A DNA stretch of 64,000 nt from Pyxicephalus adspersus (GCF_032062135.1 NC_092862.1:65639868-65703867); one strand, 5' to 3'; counted from the stretch's first letter, positions 36,251 to 48,818 are shown. The notes: generated by a model from the letters alone, not told the origin. Numbers and translations: made by a program.

Positions 36251-39200
36251 AATAGATCTTTATTACAGTCAGCTCAATTACTGAAACCACTAGTAAGTGT
36301 GTGTGGGAAGGGATCAGGTCCATTGCAGGGTAATCTCAAGCAGCAATCACGTGTTCTAAGGGTGGAACAGGCAGCTGTCAGCAGATGCCTCTCCTTGGAG
36401 CTTCCTTACTTGACTTACCTGACTTCAGCTGCATGACTACTTATTGGTTGGAATTGCCAATAGGTGCTCATATAGCCTGCAAAATCACCTGGATATGTTC
36501 ATAAGAAGTCGCCCATTGATACAAAAATTTGAGTTTTTGTGAAAAAAATCAATTGCAAATATAAAGTGTGTTTTCATGATTTTTTTTTTTTTTTTGCTGA
36601 AAATGCTGTTTTCTTGGACAAATTGATTTTTTAAATTTTGACTGCTTATTCCTAATGCTGAGCCAATCAGGGCTCTATAGCCAAACTTGTGAGTATAACT
36701 TGTTTACATGCTTACAGTGAAGCAGAGTAAGGGTTATTTTTCAGCCTGCTGCTTCTTCATTGTTTAATTGGCTGTGTGGGTTGAAATTTAATTTAACCCT
36801 AATGCTCACCCAGAGTTTACAGACCTGGCTATACTGTATGCAGGGTGACTAGATCTCAAGATCACTAGGTCACATATATGGGGTATATATTTCTTTGAGG
36901 TATTTTGTTTATGTTTTTGGGCACAGAACATTATAGGAAATCAAAAATGTTTCCACTGTTACAAGAAGTTAGAAGATCCCCAAAGGTTACTGGCTCCTGT
37001 ACAAAGTCTGTAAGGTGGGGTTTCCCAACTTTTGGGAGGTGTCATCTAGCATGCTGATTCGTCATCAAGTAAGGAAGTAAAGATACATTTCCTACAAAAT
37101 CAATCAGTAAGTAACTATTGAAAATAAGACAAGTCAAGTATGCTAGTCAACACAGTGACCTTGAAAACATACTAAATACAGAAAATTAATAACTAATTTC
37201 CACCAATATTTTTGCAACATTTCAAGCCCTACATCTCAAGAAGTCCAACATTGTCTTCCAGGGATTGGTCTCTTAGACACGATGTTACAGACTCTGGTTC
37301 CAAGGCTATCTGTAATTATTACCTTACAGACTATATAGATAGGTCAAAATCCATTTGTTTTTTTGCAATTGCCTACAACACATCCTCCATCTTGATATTA
37401 CCTCATTGCTAAATGTCTATAAGTTAAATAACAATTCAATGAGGCTGATATATTTGTATATCCCTGTCCCTGGCTCCTGTCCTCTGATATTAACACATAA
37501 GTGACATGTAACAGTGCATGCACCAGCTCAAAAGAAGACCCGGTTCCTATTGTTCTCTCTACATCTATCTACATCTCTTACAATGATGCATTACCACAGC
37601 ACCAGGAGTATGGCTATACATAACTGGATAAAGTGACTGACAAGAATTTAGGGGAAATAGAATACATATTATGTAAATGTTGCAAATTGCAGGTGCTGCT
37701 ACCGGAGGACAGACTGTATTGAAAAGGAAATTCAACAAGCCGGTAAGTGGTGAGAAGCTGTTTGGATCAAACTTTGTATGCACCTGTATTGGGACAATAT
37801 ACCCTCTTAGGAGGACCAGTTTACCATTCTCTTCCACAAGTTCTGGAGTTTTTTGCTAACATATGTGGATTACAGAAATCTTTACTTGAGGGGTGAAGAC
37901 TCTTTTGGTAATTTCAAGGGCCCCACAACCAGCAGACTTTGAGACACACTGAAACAGTTTGATCTGCTGTCCATTGGTTAGCTGGAGTTTTGCAATAGCA
38001 AGGGAAAAAAGCCATGCCCTCTCATTGTGAGTGATTATTCAGTTATTGTGCCGCCTTTATAACTATTACCATGTTCAACAACACCTATCCACAGGGCTAG
38101 TTTTTGCTCTAATAAAGCCCAGTTATAGCCATTGATTTGTTGGTGTACTGTTACAATAGGGGAAATTAAAACATACCAGAAGCTCCTACAGGGTTAGCTA
38201 CATAACCATGTACAGTTGCATTAGGCTTTAATACATTACCAGTTGCATACCACTCAAAAAAGACCTCCGTCTTACACAAATTAGGTATGTGATTTACGTG
38301 GCAGTGACATTTATGTTCATACTTTCATTACACTTTTAGTAAACATGTATTCGTGATTCAGGATTTTCAGGTTGTGTTTCCAAGCTGGCATATAATAGGA
38401 ATAATTAAATGAAATTATGTAATTTTTCAGGAATGCTTTTATAATAGGTTGATTAGAGCTTCACCCACAAATTCTAAGAAAGCATTGTGCAAATGTTAAG
38501 TATGCATGCAAACATTATTATTAAACTGGCCATACTCTCTTGTATATTGCCTCAACCAATGTAACGATTGTGGAAGGTGTGCAGCACTCCTCTGCAGGAA
38601 GGGCAGGGCTACGAAAAGACAGGGGATGTTTAGAACACAGAATTCACAGAGTTTATTTTCAAGATCCTGGGTGTCAACAAGACATGACATTAAAAATAAG
38701 CTTCCATTGTTTATTACCTTAGTAGGTGTGCCCTGAAACTGAAAATCAGATTATATGATTTCACATTAACAAACTCCAGCGAATAATAAAAATCAAAACA
38801 ATATACAACACATAAATAGTACTTCAGAAAGGTTTCCTAGAGATCTGTACAATGAATACACTTCTAGTAAAAGTTACTAGTAAAAAAAGTTAGGGTAGGA
38901 ATTATTTTTTATCAATGAATGCTGTTTAAAAAGAGACAGAGAGATAAACCAAAGTAAACCATAATTCATAATTGTACATTACAATAGGATGTGTCTATGG
39001 TCACAGTCCTGCTGTACCAGAAGGAAAGATTACAATATTTTCTTTATATCTTTTTTCCTTAACATGATTTTGATATAACATTTATATATTTGTTTTTTAG
39101 CTTCTGCTTTACAACTGCTCAACCACAATGGGGATAACATGTGTGTAAATGGAATGCCTTAACTTTTTCTTCACATTATACATTTTTGTGTTAAAGGTTT

Positions 39201-40291
39201 TGATGTATTTGGACAAAATCATTTATTACTAGTGTTGGTGTTCGAATTCAGGTTGTTCGAATTCGCATAGACCCAATCCTGAAAAACACGGGATTCCACA
39301 TACACTTTATACAGCTTGTTTTTTGTTTTTTTTAATCCTCCTCCAATGGCTTTGCTGATTAATAGACTTATATCCTGAGAAGGAGCAGAAAACACATGTA
39401 AATGCTGCCAGTAAATTAGCATTTTAAGTTAAGTGCCAGCAAACAGATTCCACTGGCACGAGAATTTATTATTGTAACTCTTCAGCAAGTTCCAAGGTAA
39501 AAGTCTGCATTTATAAATAAGTCCAACAATTGCACAGCCATTACTATTTACATAAGTGTTTCATTCCAAAACCACAGATTTTGATAAAGGCCCTATGAAA
39601 ATGCCTGAACAAAGATGTCTTCTTCTTGAAAGAAATGCATGGATTCCCCTTTGGAAGGTAATAAATAAAGGTGGGTGTTACACTTAAGCATTACCTAAAA
39701 TGTTGGCATTCAACATGAGAGAATGACTCTCCTGGACCCACTCTAATTTTTTGGCTAGCAATTTTGTAACATAAATAGTCATACAGAAGATGAAGCCTAC
39801 ATTGGAAGGCCAATGTTTATTCCAATATGTCTAAGGAATCATGAGCTGTAAATAAAGCCCTGGTGGTCCCAAGTACACTGTGATGATCTCACTAGCCCTA
39901 GGTTGTCCTTTTCCACCCATGTCAAAAGTGAAGGAGTTACAGATGAACAGAAGCTGAAAATAGAAAACAAACAGCATGTAATCCTACTCACCTTGAAAAT
40001 ATGCAAAAAACATCAAGCTTTTGTAAGTTTACATCTGTTTCATATCTCTTCACAAAGCAGTAATTATTGATTTTTTTTAGATTTGTTATGAAATGCACAA
40101 AACAACCTTCCATTTGCATGTTCTTTGACGGCTTTTTATAATGAGCTCTGCCAGATGGAAGGAATACAATCATACTGTTTTCTGGTAAATGTATTTCTTT
40201 GCTAAGCACCATCAACAGTTTACAAGCATCTTCTTCTTCCTGCATTTTATATTATCAAATATTCATTCACAACTCACTTCTTATCATCGTC
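36251..40291. other. Unique AT-rich sequence, no confident gene
   Basis: A poly-T run lies near 36580-36594. At 39234-39275 the word GTTCGAATTC occurs twice in a CpG-containing stretch that may be a decayed transposon end, but I could not find its partner. A 49-bp exon-like segment at 37691-37739 is listed separately. Nothing else was recognised in these 4 kb. Confidence 0.45.
37691..37739 (+). other. Exon-like 49-bp segment with acceptor and donor sites, very tentative
   Basis: The segment is preceded by TTGCAAATTGCAG and followed by a consensus donor GTAAGTGG. One frame is open through it and reads GAATGGQTVLKRKFNKP, continuing open into the downstream sequence. The acceptor lacks a good pyrimidine tract. 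Isolated pairs like this arise by chance in 64 kb, and I recognise no family. Confidence 0.1.
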
Positions 40292-40559
40292 GTATTCGGC
40301 TTGCTCCTACTTTCTGCTCATTTAAAAGAGCGCTCAAAACCTATTTTTTCAAACTTGCCTACCCATCTTCTTCTGCCTTTTGAAACCGTCACTACTTCCC
40401 CCACCTACTATATTGTAAGCTCTTCGGGGCAGGGTCCTCTGCTCCTGTATCACTGTCTGTATTAGTCTGTCATTTGCAACCCCTATTTAATGTACAGCGC
40501 TGAATAATATGTTGGTGCTATATAAATCCTGTTTATTAATATTAATAATAATAATAATT
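40292..40559 (+). mobile_element. L2-type LINE 3' end
   Basis: It begins in coding sequence, at the same place as 51813 in the longer copy (GTATTCGGCTTGCTCC, then CATTTAAAAGAGCGCTC, encoding the C-terminal RLAPTFCSFKRAL). It runs through the 3' UTR to GCTATATAAATCCTG and a short (TAA)n tail. Compared with the 51-kb copy it lacks about 36 bases between GTCACTACTTCC and CCCACCTAC. Truncated and non-functional. Confidence 0.9.
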
Positions 40560-40652
40560 GTGCTGTCTCTCTCTTGTCTACTGTCTACTACTTGCTAAAC
40601 AATATTTAAACCCAGACACAAAAAATGTAATACACTACAAGAAATTAGTAGG

Positions 40653-41434
40653 TGTAATGCGCCTGGGCACACAAACCACAACCAACTCCAGATATCCTTG
40701 AATCAGGTTTATTCAAAACAGCACAGCACAGCAAGGGTTAATTTCAATCAAGCAAGGTACAGAAGGATAAGGCAAAAGCAGGTCAGTAACAATCCGAGGT
40801 CAGGGCTGGCAGCAGGCAGAATGGTCAATAACAATCCGAGGTCAGGGCTGGCAGAGTTCAATCAGAGTTAGTTTCAGACCAGGTCACTGAGGAGATGACA
40901 AGCAGATAACGTTTAACATACACAAAGACACACCCAAGCACACAGTGGTAACAGAGGCTATATCGGGCAATGGTGTAATGGACAGGCTCTCCTTAAATGG
41001 CCAGGATGACCAATCACCTTGCGCCACCTGGCACTGTCTGATAGGAGACTGAGTAAATCCCCTGCAGCTGATTGGCCGCAGGGAATTCAAACTAACTCTG
41101 TCCCGCCCTAGGGCGAGGCAGCCGAGTGCCACGCCCTCGGGGGGTACAAGAGGGACGCATGGTGACACGCGCACCTCTTCCCACAGTACCCCTAGGACGT
41201 GCACTACTTTGCACTTGCACAGTGCTGGGAGCAGGAACCACATCCAAAGGGATGCAAGGCCTGCTGCCTGGCTGATCAGTAATTAGTCCAGGGCGGATCC
41301 CTCCGCCTGTAGAGACAGACAAGCTGCGAGCAGGGCAGCAGCCTCGGCCATGCTGCCTGCTACTGTGGCGTCCCCCTCTGTGGCTGGGAACCCCAGGGAC
41401 ACCGCGGGCTCGCAGGGCGGGTAAGTTCCTTACA
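40653..41434 (-). mobile_element. Solo long terminal repeat, 782 bp, perfect 5-bp target duplication
   Basis: The sequence starts TGTAATGCGC and ends GTTCCTTACA, so it has inverted TGTAA/TTACA ends of the TG...CA type. GTAGG lies immediately outside both ends (40648-40652 and 41435-41439). Orientation is probably minus: on that strand the right side is a GC- and CpG-rich promoter-like zone (about 41040-41430), followed by TATA-like TTTAAG near 40990, and an AATAAA lies near the far end at 40706-40712. A 34-bp segment (ACAATCCGAGGTCAGGGCTG and neighbours) is tandemly repeated at about 40784 and 40827. No gag, pol or env sequence flanks it, so it is a solo LTR left by recombination. Whether it derives from a Gypsy-type element or an endogenous retrovirus cannot be told from the LTR alone. 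Confidence 0.88.
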
Positions 41435-41439
41435 GTAGG

Positions 41440-44011
41440 TCTATTTAGTGATTTTCACTTTATTTTTCACCTGGCAATCCTGTGAATTGGGTGGCTACAC
41501 TCAGTCTTCCAAGCTATCTATTGAAAGAACCATGATGAAGTATTAAGCATCTTCTTGTTATTGCTGGGTGGTTTTTTGCATATGTCCTTCTGTGATGAAA
41601 TTTCTGCATATTTATTGAAAACTGAGCTACAAAACATTTCAAACTCAAAATAAAATCTGGATGCTACGGTTATACATTTTTTTTTATAAAATAAAAAAAA
41701 TGGCCAATGCCAAGCTTTCATGCTGAGACTCTTACTTTAGTACTCCTCTTTAGTACTGTAGTCCAAGTGACTACCAATGTGCAGATAGGGAGTTATAACT
41801 TTCATGAACTACATATTCAACCAGGTCAGTGACTCAAAATAATGCACAAAGTAGGTCAGGACTCAAATATATGATAGGAAAACATGCCCAGGCAATAAAG
41901 ACTTTAGGTGAAAACCTCATCAGGAAATCTAAATAAACAAATTTTGTATCTTCTTGGAAATCTTGAGCCTGGAAAAGTGTTTTCAAACCTACCATTGTAT
42001 TGGTTCCTTATCTAATACATAGAATTATTGACCAATAAGAATGGTCTCAAAGGTTGAACTTTGCTGAGCTAACCCTAATTTATATATTTTATGTTCCGCC
42101 TATAACATTTTGACATGCTGTTTTGTAATATTTTCATTTATTTATATAATATTTATTTTATTTTTTTTAATTAGGATACAGTATTTTGAGGCATACTTTG
42201 CCAAATAGATACATTAACAGAAGATGTAAATTAAGATAATGTAAACCATGTGCTAATTAGAAAATGTGTACATAAAAGAATGGAAATGTTAAATGTACAA
42301 TAAACAAAGGAAAATAAAATCAATAAAGGGAAATAAGTTGAGTATGAGGCTTATAAAAATATATTAAATGTAGGTAACTGTCATAGTCATAGAAAATTAT
42401 TATTACAGTGCAAGTTTTTTTAAATACCAATATTATACTGAGGTTTGTTCAACTTTTAACCTTCTTTTTGGGAAAGCTAAACTATACTGTCCAACTTTGC
42501 TTTGGTAGATGTGTCTGTGCAGACAAGTTAGCAGCTTAGTTCATATATCTTCAAATTAACAAAGTATGTGTAAAAAAAGATCTTTTGAGGTTTTGCTTGC
42601 TTTTAAGGTAATGAACAGAAGCTTAGATTAATAAACTGACAGATTTTTGGCAGTTTAATAACTGCCATAATAATAAATAGTTATTATCGATTAATACCTA
42701 ATTGTTGTTAAAAAGGAACTTTATAGCAATGTATTTATTTTGATTCCTAAATATTTATCCATAAAACAAACATTATATAGTTATATAATCAGGGTAAAAA
42801 CACACAAGTCTATCAATGTGGTTTAAAACGTGCATCTCCAAAACTCTAACTGTGGTTTATTCATAAGAAAGCAAAATAGTATAGAAAACCTGGTCCAATT
42901 TGTTCCAACAGTAAATTCCTCCCTGATGCCCAAAGGCAATTAGATAATTGCCTAGATCAACATTCTACAATGTTATTGCTCATAAATATTGGTAGGCACT
43001 AATATTTTGTGACTTTAGAAACACATACAGCCCATCCTTATTGCAATCCACTGAGTCAGCTAGAAGCTCCTAGCAAAGACTACACCTTTTCCTTCAGGCA
43101 CACAGATTGCCCTCATGTCTTTTACTGTTCTCTATAAACTGTTCTTTATGTATACTGCCAAGATGCGGATTCAGATGTAGACAAGAGGATTTTTGTTTTA
43201 CTTTCATGGAGTTGTAAAGACAATGGAACTGCCAATGAAAAACATACAGTACAAACTTACATGATGTTCTGGGCTTAAATTAAAATTGTTGCCCTCCTAT
43301 CCCCAAGCCTATTGTCTTATGTCAACCCAGTCCTATTCAGATTGACCATCTAGTAATTTTTAAGGTATTTTTTATTTAATACACTAATAAAGTTGACACT
43401 GAGAAAACAACAATAAAGAATTCCTGAAAAAAAAGCCAAACAAAATGTGGATCTCTTTTTAATGCATAGCAACAATAGTGTAAAACATTTCTAGACATTA
43501 CACAGCAACAGTATTGAAGAATACTGTTAAAAGAATGACAGTTTTATGGAAATCAGCTGGGTGTAGTAAAGGTAGCATGTGAGAGGAGGAGATCCAGGAT
43601 CCCCAATTCATATCAAGCTGTTTAGTATTACCTCTTAAGTTGGTAATTGGCACTCTTAATGGAGCTCGACAGGCACCTAGCACTGACTACAAGCAGTAGT
43701 CAGTGCTATAATAACATAACATATATATAATAACATAACCTGGAGGGACTCTACCTTTTGTTGCCCTCCCCAAAAAGTTTTTTAAAAATATGTAATTTTT
43801 TCCAAAAATCAAAGTATAAGTGAGAAAACATGTTTTCTAGGTGGGAGTAATTTGCATCTGAATTTATCTCATTGTCACCCCAATGCTAGGATCATCTTTT
43901 CTTTGTAACCCAATTAAAATCGTCAAGCATATAAAAGCAGTAAACACTTACCATCTGAGAGCTAGAGGGGTGGCTGAGAAATTGTCTGTCCAATAGTGTC
44001 CAATGTCTCAC
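41440..44011. other. Unique AT-rich sequence, no gene seen
   Basis: No repeat family or exon recognised over 2.5 kb, apart from a perfect 13-bp hairpin listed separately. Confidence 0.5.
43678..43708. repeat. Perfect hairpin, 13-bp arms and 5-base loop
   Basis: TAGCACTGACTAC and GTAGTCAGTGCTA are exact complements separated by AAGCA. It lies beside TAACATA repeats. It may be the remnant of a hairpin element or chance; nothing indicates a regulatory role. Confidence 0.7.
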
Positions 44012-44014
44012 TAA

Positions 44015-44283
44015 AGCTCCATACACACATGCAATTATAGTCGTTGGAAAGGATCTTTCATGATCCTTTCCAATGACTATGCACTGCACGATGCATGAAC
44101 GAGTGTTGTACATACAGCACTGTTCTGCTCTATGCAAAGGATCGTTCATCGTCCATCATCTGTGGATCCGTCAGGACGGTCGTTCAGACGATGGACGACG
44201 GGCACTGTACACGCGCCAGATTCTCGTCCAATATCGGCCCTGAGCTGATTATCAGGCGAGAACCATTGGACGTGTATGTAGCT
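44015..44283. mobile_element. Complete 269-bp TWA MITE (subfamily B)
   Basis: Termini AGCTCCATACACACATGC and TTGGACGTGTATGTAGCT with TAA on both sides (44012-44014 and 44284-44286). The left part includes a local hairpin GAAAGGATC-TTTCAT-GATCCTTTC. The centre has GCACGATGCATGAACGAGTG, GATCGTTCATCGTCCATC and CAGGACGGTCGTTCAGACGA. Non-coding. Confidence 0.92.
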
Positions 44284-44286
44284 TAA

Positions 44287-45806
44287 CATTTTCCTTTCCA
44301 TTTTCCTTTTAGATAGTAGGTTATCTGATAACCAGGCCTGCACAGTCGGAATCGAAAGCAATTAATGTGTACTTGGAAAAACTGTACCCACCATGACTTC
44401 ATAGCCCTGCTGATAACGATATAGGTTTCATTAGCGAAAGGTTATTGATTCTGGATCAAGGATTTATCATGGTCAATGCCAAAGAATTCAGGTCAGGGAT
44501 GCTCCTGGGAAAGTATTCACATTAAGTACCTGCAGATCTAAGGATGGTGTACAGGCAGCCCAAACAATACAGAAAACGTACCAAGGAAGTCGGAGTGGAA
44601 AAAATAAATGATCCTTTGGATGCTCCAAAGCCACAAATCTATGAATCCAATCTGTAAGCCTGAGATTACATCTACTCATAAAGCAGTCTTATCTGGTGAT
44701 TGCATTTATATCATTTAGGATGACAATGGTATCCTCTGACATTTCTAAAGACTTTAAGATTGCATATTCCAGAATAATAATCGCTATGTGGGAAAATTAT
44801 ATTCAGACATTACCATGACCATGGTTAACCCATTCGTTTGGTTGGCCACACAAGGCATGCTGTGGCTGGATACAGAGAGGATGATAAAGACTGTTTGACC
44901 ATTTTGTAATCTTATTCTGCTAGCAATCATGTTCCACAAGTAGACATTTAGATCAGGTGAACTCCAAGGAACTGATTATTAGCACAAATGAAGAAACTGT
45001 ACAGAGACAGGAACAATGCAAACCCAGCCAGAGTGTACTGGCAGGCAGGGCAGCAGTGTAAAACTTTTTTTTTTCATTATTGTGTGAATGTGTGGGCCCC
45101 CAAATTATTGTACTCCTATATCTCTGGGCAGCAATATGTAAATAAGGAGTGTACAAGCATCTAAAATTACTGTTTTGCATAAATATATTGTATATATATA
45201 ATATCATATAAATGGAGCTAATAAATGTGTTAGTCTGCAACAACCATGAGATAAGAACTTTAGTCAACAAGCCATGTCAAAATTTATTGTTTTATCAAGC
45301 TCAATAATCTGACCTGCATAGCTAATCAGTAAAAATTATTTTTAACACCCCTTCCCACTACACGCACACCCTATGCATCTAAATGTTTTCCAGTAGAAGG
45401 AAATTCCATTAAACAAATATTAATAATAGGCAGAAACAAAAATGAACTTTGCACTGCAGAAAAAAAGGTTAAAAAGTACATGCAAAATAAAATAATACAA
45501 AAGGCTTTAATAGCAGTGTTCATAGTGTGCTGCAGCAAAACACTGACATACCAGCAATGTGCTATAAAATTAAAGTAATGCTGGTAAAGCATTAGAGTCT
45601 TTATTAGTAATAAACTGCTATGAAAAGAGGCAGATAATATGCCAAAAAAACAAATAACTATAATTGTTATATTATACAAAAACAAATATTTTTGACAATA
45701 TGTGGACAAAAAATAATACAGTGATAGTCATCCAACCACCATGGCTTCATAATACTTTTGCAATGAAAATACAAGTTTGGATTTTTACCACCATTCCTAA
45801 AGTTTC
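44287..45806. other. Unique sequence, no gene seen
   Basis: No repeat family or convincing exon. The stretch 44400-44900 is less AT-rich than average but holds only short interrupted frames. Confidence 0.45.
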
Positions 45807-45934
45807 CAGCATGTACAGGGTTAGAACCATGTTGAGGGTTATCACCAGCATGTTCAGGGTTACATCCAGCATGTACAGTGCCAACAGCACATTGCTACAG
45901 ACATGTATATGGTTACATCCAGCTTGTTGCAGAC
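45807..45934. repeat. Imperfect tandem repeat, unit about 21 bp
   Basis: The phrase CAGCATGTACAGGGTTA(CATC) recurs with substitutions about four times, with an interruption of about 30 bases near 45882-45910. A 113-codon plus-strand frame runs through it, giving MYRVR/MFRV-type repeats, but has no other support. Confidence 0.6.
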
Positions 45935-46368
45935 AAAATGCTACCACCAGCAAATATAGAGTTACAAACAACATACTACCACCAGCTTCCCTCACTCATC
46001 ATTAGTATCAGGGGTTTAGATTTAAACCTGTGTTGGTCCTGAGCAGATGCCACTCCTAGAGCCAGAAGTAAAGCTTATCCATCAGGAAGAAGATCACTCC
46101 ACCACAAAGATTTTCTACCCCAACTTTCAGTTTCTTGTACTTGGTCCAGACAGTTGGCAACCCAGACTTCTGTGGCTGCGGTACCCTCAATATATAAATT
46201 TATCAAATATAATAAATTGTTGCTAAGGGAGCAGGTGTGATCATAGAAGATTCATTTCTACCCTTTGCTTCCCATTCCATCCAAAATGAAAACAAAATGT
46301 CTTTAGACATATTTTAAATACTTTTATTAATTTATTTACTTTAAATTTATGTTAAGTATATACTTTAA

Positions 46369-46569
46369 AATTATGTTTCTCTGGAATTTAGATTCAAGAA
46401 TATATTAGAAGCAGGCATCAACAATAATGGGAATGCGAAGAATAGTTTTGCAGACGTAAAGAGTATTATACGGCCACAAATCCTACCTAAGTATGCCAAC
46501 TACAATGCACTGCAAAAACTTCAAAATGAACTACACAGATTCGGGGTGAAGTGCTTGATCTGTAAATGA
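46369..46569 (+). other. Possible terminal coding exon of an unidentified gene
   Basis: A plus-strand frame is open from 46369 to a TGA at 46567-46569. An acceptor-like TTTCTCTGGAATTTAG ends at 46391. Read from there, about 58 codons contain INNNGNAKNSFADVKSIIR, then PQILPKYANYNALQKLQNEL and HRFGVKCLICK before the stop. The composition is protein-like with few low-complexity residues, and the segment holds more CpG (four in 180 bases) than its flanks, as exons often do. There is no start codon context, so it would have to be a last exon. No family is recognised, and a decayed transposon ORF is an alternative. No further exon was found nearby. Confidence 0.25.
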
Positions 46570-46856
46570 TGAGAGCAGCAATCACATCACTCAGAGGGCA
46601 ACTTGGATTTAGGGTTTTGCTTCAGCTAAGGTTAATGCACATGATATACCAACAGCACACAGCAAAGAGTTTTCATGTTTCCATCCATTTCTAACAGCTT
46701 AGAAACACCTTACAATGGCTAACACTAGAGAGTTGGCATCCTTTCAAGATTCTGTAGTAATAGAAAAATAGCAAAACTTTGAATGAACATTGTAATTGTA
46801 TTGTATTGTATAACATTGAATTGTAATGTAATTCACTTTTTATAATGGAGTGAATT

Positions 46857-46980
46857 GTAAGATGGACAGAACACATGACACATAAACTATCACGTTCCTA
46901 TGGATCGTTTCTATAAAGTGATATTGTTGCCAACCTCTCCCAGTGACCTAATTTCTTAAATGATTTGTTGCCATTTTTTT
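46857..46980. repeat. Left copy of a 120-bp local direct duplication
   Basis: It shares GACACATAAACTA, AAAGTGATATTGTTGCCAAC and CTCTCCCAGTGAC with the block at 47338-47460, in the same orientation and order. It is roughly 85 percent identical by eye, with small indels. Confidence 0.85.
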
Positions 46981-47337
46981 ACTGTACTTTTCTGCTACAG
47001 TATAATCATATCATCTTAGACATCACTCTCAGTCTCAGTCTTTTGACACAAAAAAACTTTTTTTCATATTTGACAGAATGAAAAAATATGTTACTGCCCA
47101 CAGAAAGGGAACTTAGTAAAGTGTTTTTTTTTAGAGCACTATAGCTATTTACATAGGAAATGTCCATATCAAATTATTGCAACATTTAAATAACTTTGCA
47201 AAACTATATATAAGCATCAGCTACTGTAAATTGAATCACAGTTGTACAACCTACATACCCAGGGTCTAACAAAAGAATCATCTTCAGTAAAACAAATAGC
47301 ACTGAGCATCTATGATTACTTTAATTATGATGATCCT

Positions 47338-47460
47338 GTAAAATAGAGGGAAGAGATGACACATAAACTAACAAGTTCCTGTGGATTGTTTCTCATATAA
47401 AGTGATATTGTTGCCAACCTCTCCCAGTGACTAAATTCCTAAATTGGTTTGTTGCCATTT
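47338..47460. repeat. Right copy of the 120-bp local direct duplication
   Basis: This is the second copy of the block at 46857-46980, about 480 bases downstream. The sequence between the copies is not obviously duplicated, so either an old tandem duplication has decayed outside this block or both copies belong to a dispersed repeat. Confidence 0.85.
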
Positions 47461-48816
47461 ATTTAGAGTGTTATATGACAGCTGTATAGACTTAGTTTTT
47501 TTATACTGTAATTACTCTTTAGTCAGTAATTGATCTATTCTAGCTTATTGAGGTTTTAGTTTAATATACTTGTATACGTCATTAATTCACTAAATACTTG
47601 TCTAGAAATATTATGAATGTCATATTTGCCTGATATATGTGTATGTGTGTGTTTGCCACTTAAAATTGTAAAATAATGCACTCTGACAATGTACAGTGTA
47701 TCTTTATTGCTTATACAGGTTACTATAAATGTATGTTAATAATGTAAAAAATTACCATAATTGCTTGTTTAAATGATGTTCTGTTTTACAGTTGTAACAA
47801 AAGAGATATAAAAAATGCTAATTAATAATTCACATATTATTTAAAAATTAACTTTTGTGAGCAACATGTCACCACATTATCACATGACTGTTTATGACCA
47901 TTATTATTATAGATGACATTCATTTTTTAGATCCTATTTCTACATTTTATTTCCATCTTCATTATTTTTTTCATTTTTATATGTTTTAATATGATACAAA
48001 ACATTCCACATAACACAAATAATATCTGTACTGTGAGTGGAAATTACAGACTGACAACCCTGTAACAGAAGCAAATGCATTATAGGGCACCATTGCATGC
48101 CAACCTATGCTGAAAATGTAAAAATTAGATTGTATTAAATACATTTGTAATAAACCGAAATCTCAGTTGTCGTAGTTGATTGGTAATACAGTGTAAAGGT
48201 TAATGAAGTGTGCCGCCACAGCAGCCTGCTTTTTTAATTTATTTTGTTTGGTATTTTCACCCCTCTTGTTTTGTGTTAGTATCATTTATAGTTAGAAATT
48301 CAGACCATCATGGCATTTCTTCCGCCATCTCAGATCAATGCTGGCGTTGCCTTACACATAGAGGTTCCATGATCCACATCTGCTAGGCGTGCCCAATGAT
48401 TTGTTGTTTTTGGGAAACGATTATAAAAATCTATAACGATTGTACCGGCTCTTATGTGCCAAATAACCCTAAGATTACTTTGCTGTCCATGATTCTGGGC
48501 TCAGTTAAAACCTTTAGGTGTACTTCGCCACTCGCCACTCACAGCTGCCAGAATGCTTATCCGGAGGTACTGGAAACAAGCTGTAACTCTGTAACGCCAG
48601 CCGTTAAAGACTGGTTAGCAGAAGTGGAAAAAATCTGACATGTGGAACAATTATGGAACAATTAGTGGCAGAGCATGACGAAAGGATTAAAAAATTTAAA
48701 TTTACTTGGTAGGCATGGGATTGGTATAGGAAATCTCCCTACTTCCGTAAGTACCTCACTTAATGGTTGTTATCAGCATATTATAGCATTAGGCAATGAG
48801 ACCATGATAATAAAAT
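47461..48816. other. Unique AT-rich sequence, no gene seen
   Basis: Very AT-rich between 47500 and 48250. The part from 48330 to 48760 is richer in GC, and an 80-codon plus-strand frame lies at 48396-48638, but it has no motif I recognise and no splice context. Confidence 0.4.
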
Positions 48817-48818
48817 TA

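Noticed and set aside
39234..39440. Possible transposon end with two GTTCGAATTC words
   Set aside because: No partner terminus or target duplication was found, so it is only mentioned in the description of the flanking stretch.
41092..41322. GC-rich open frames on the minus strand that look like a CpG-island first exon
   Set aside because: They fall inside the solo LTR bounded by GTAGG duplications, and the GC content belongs to the LTR.
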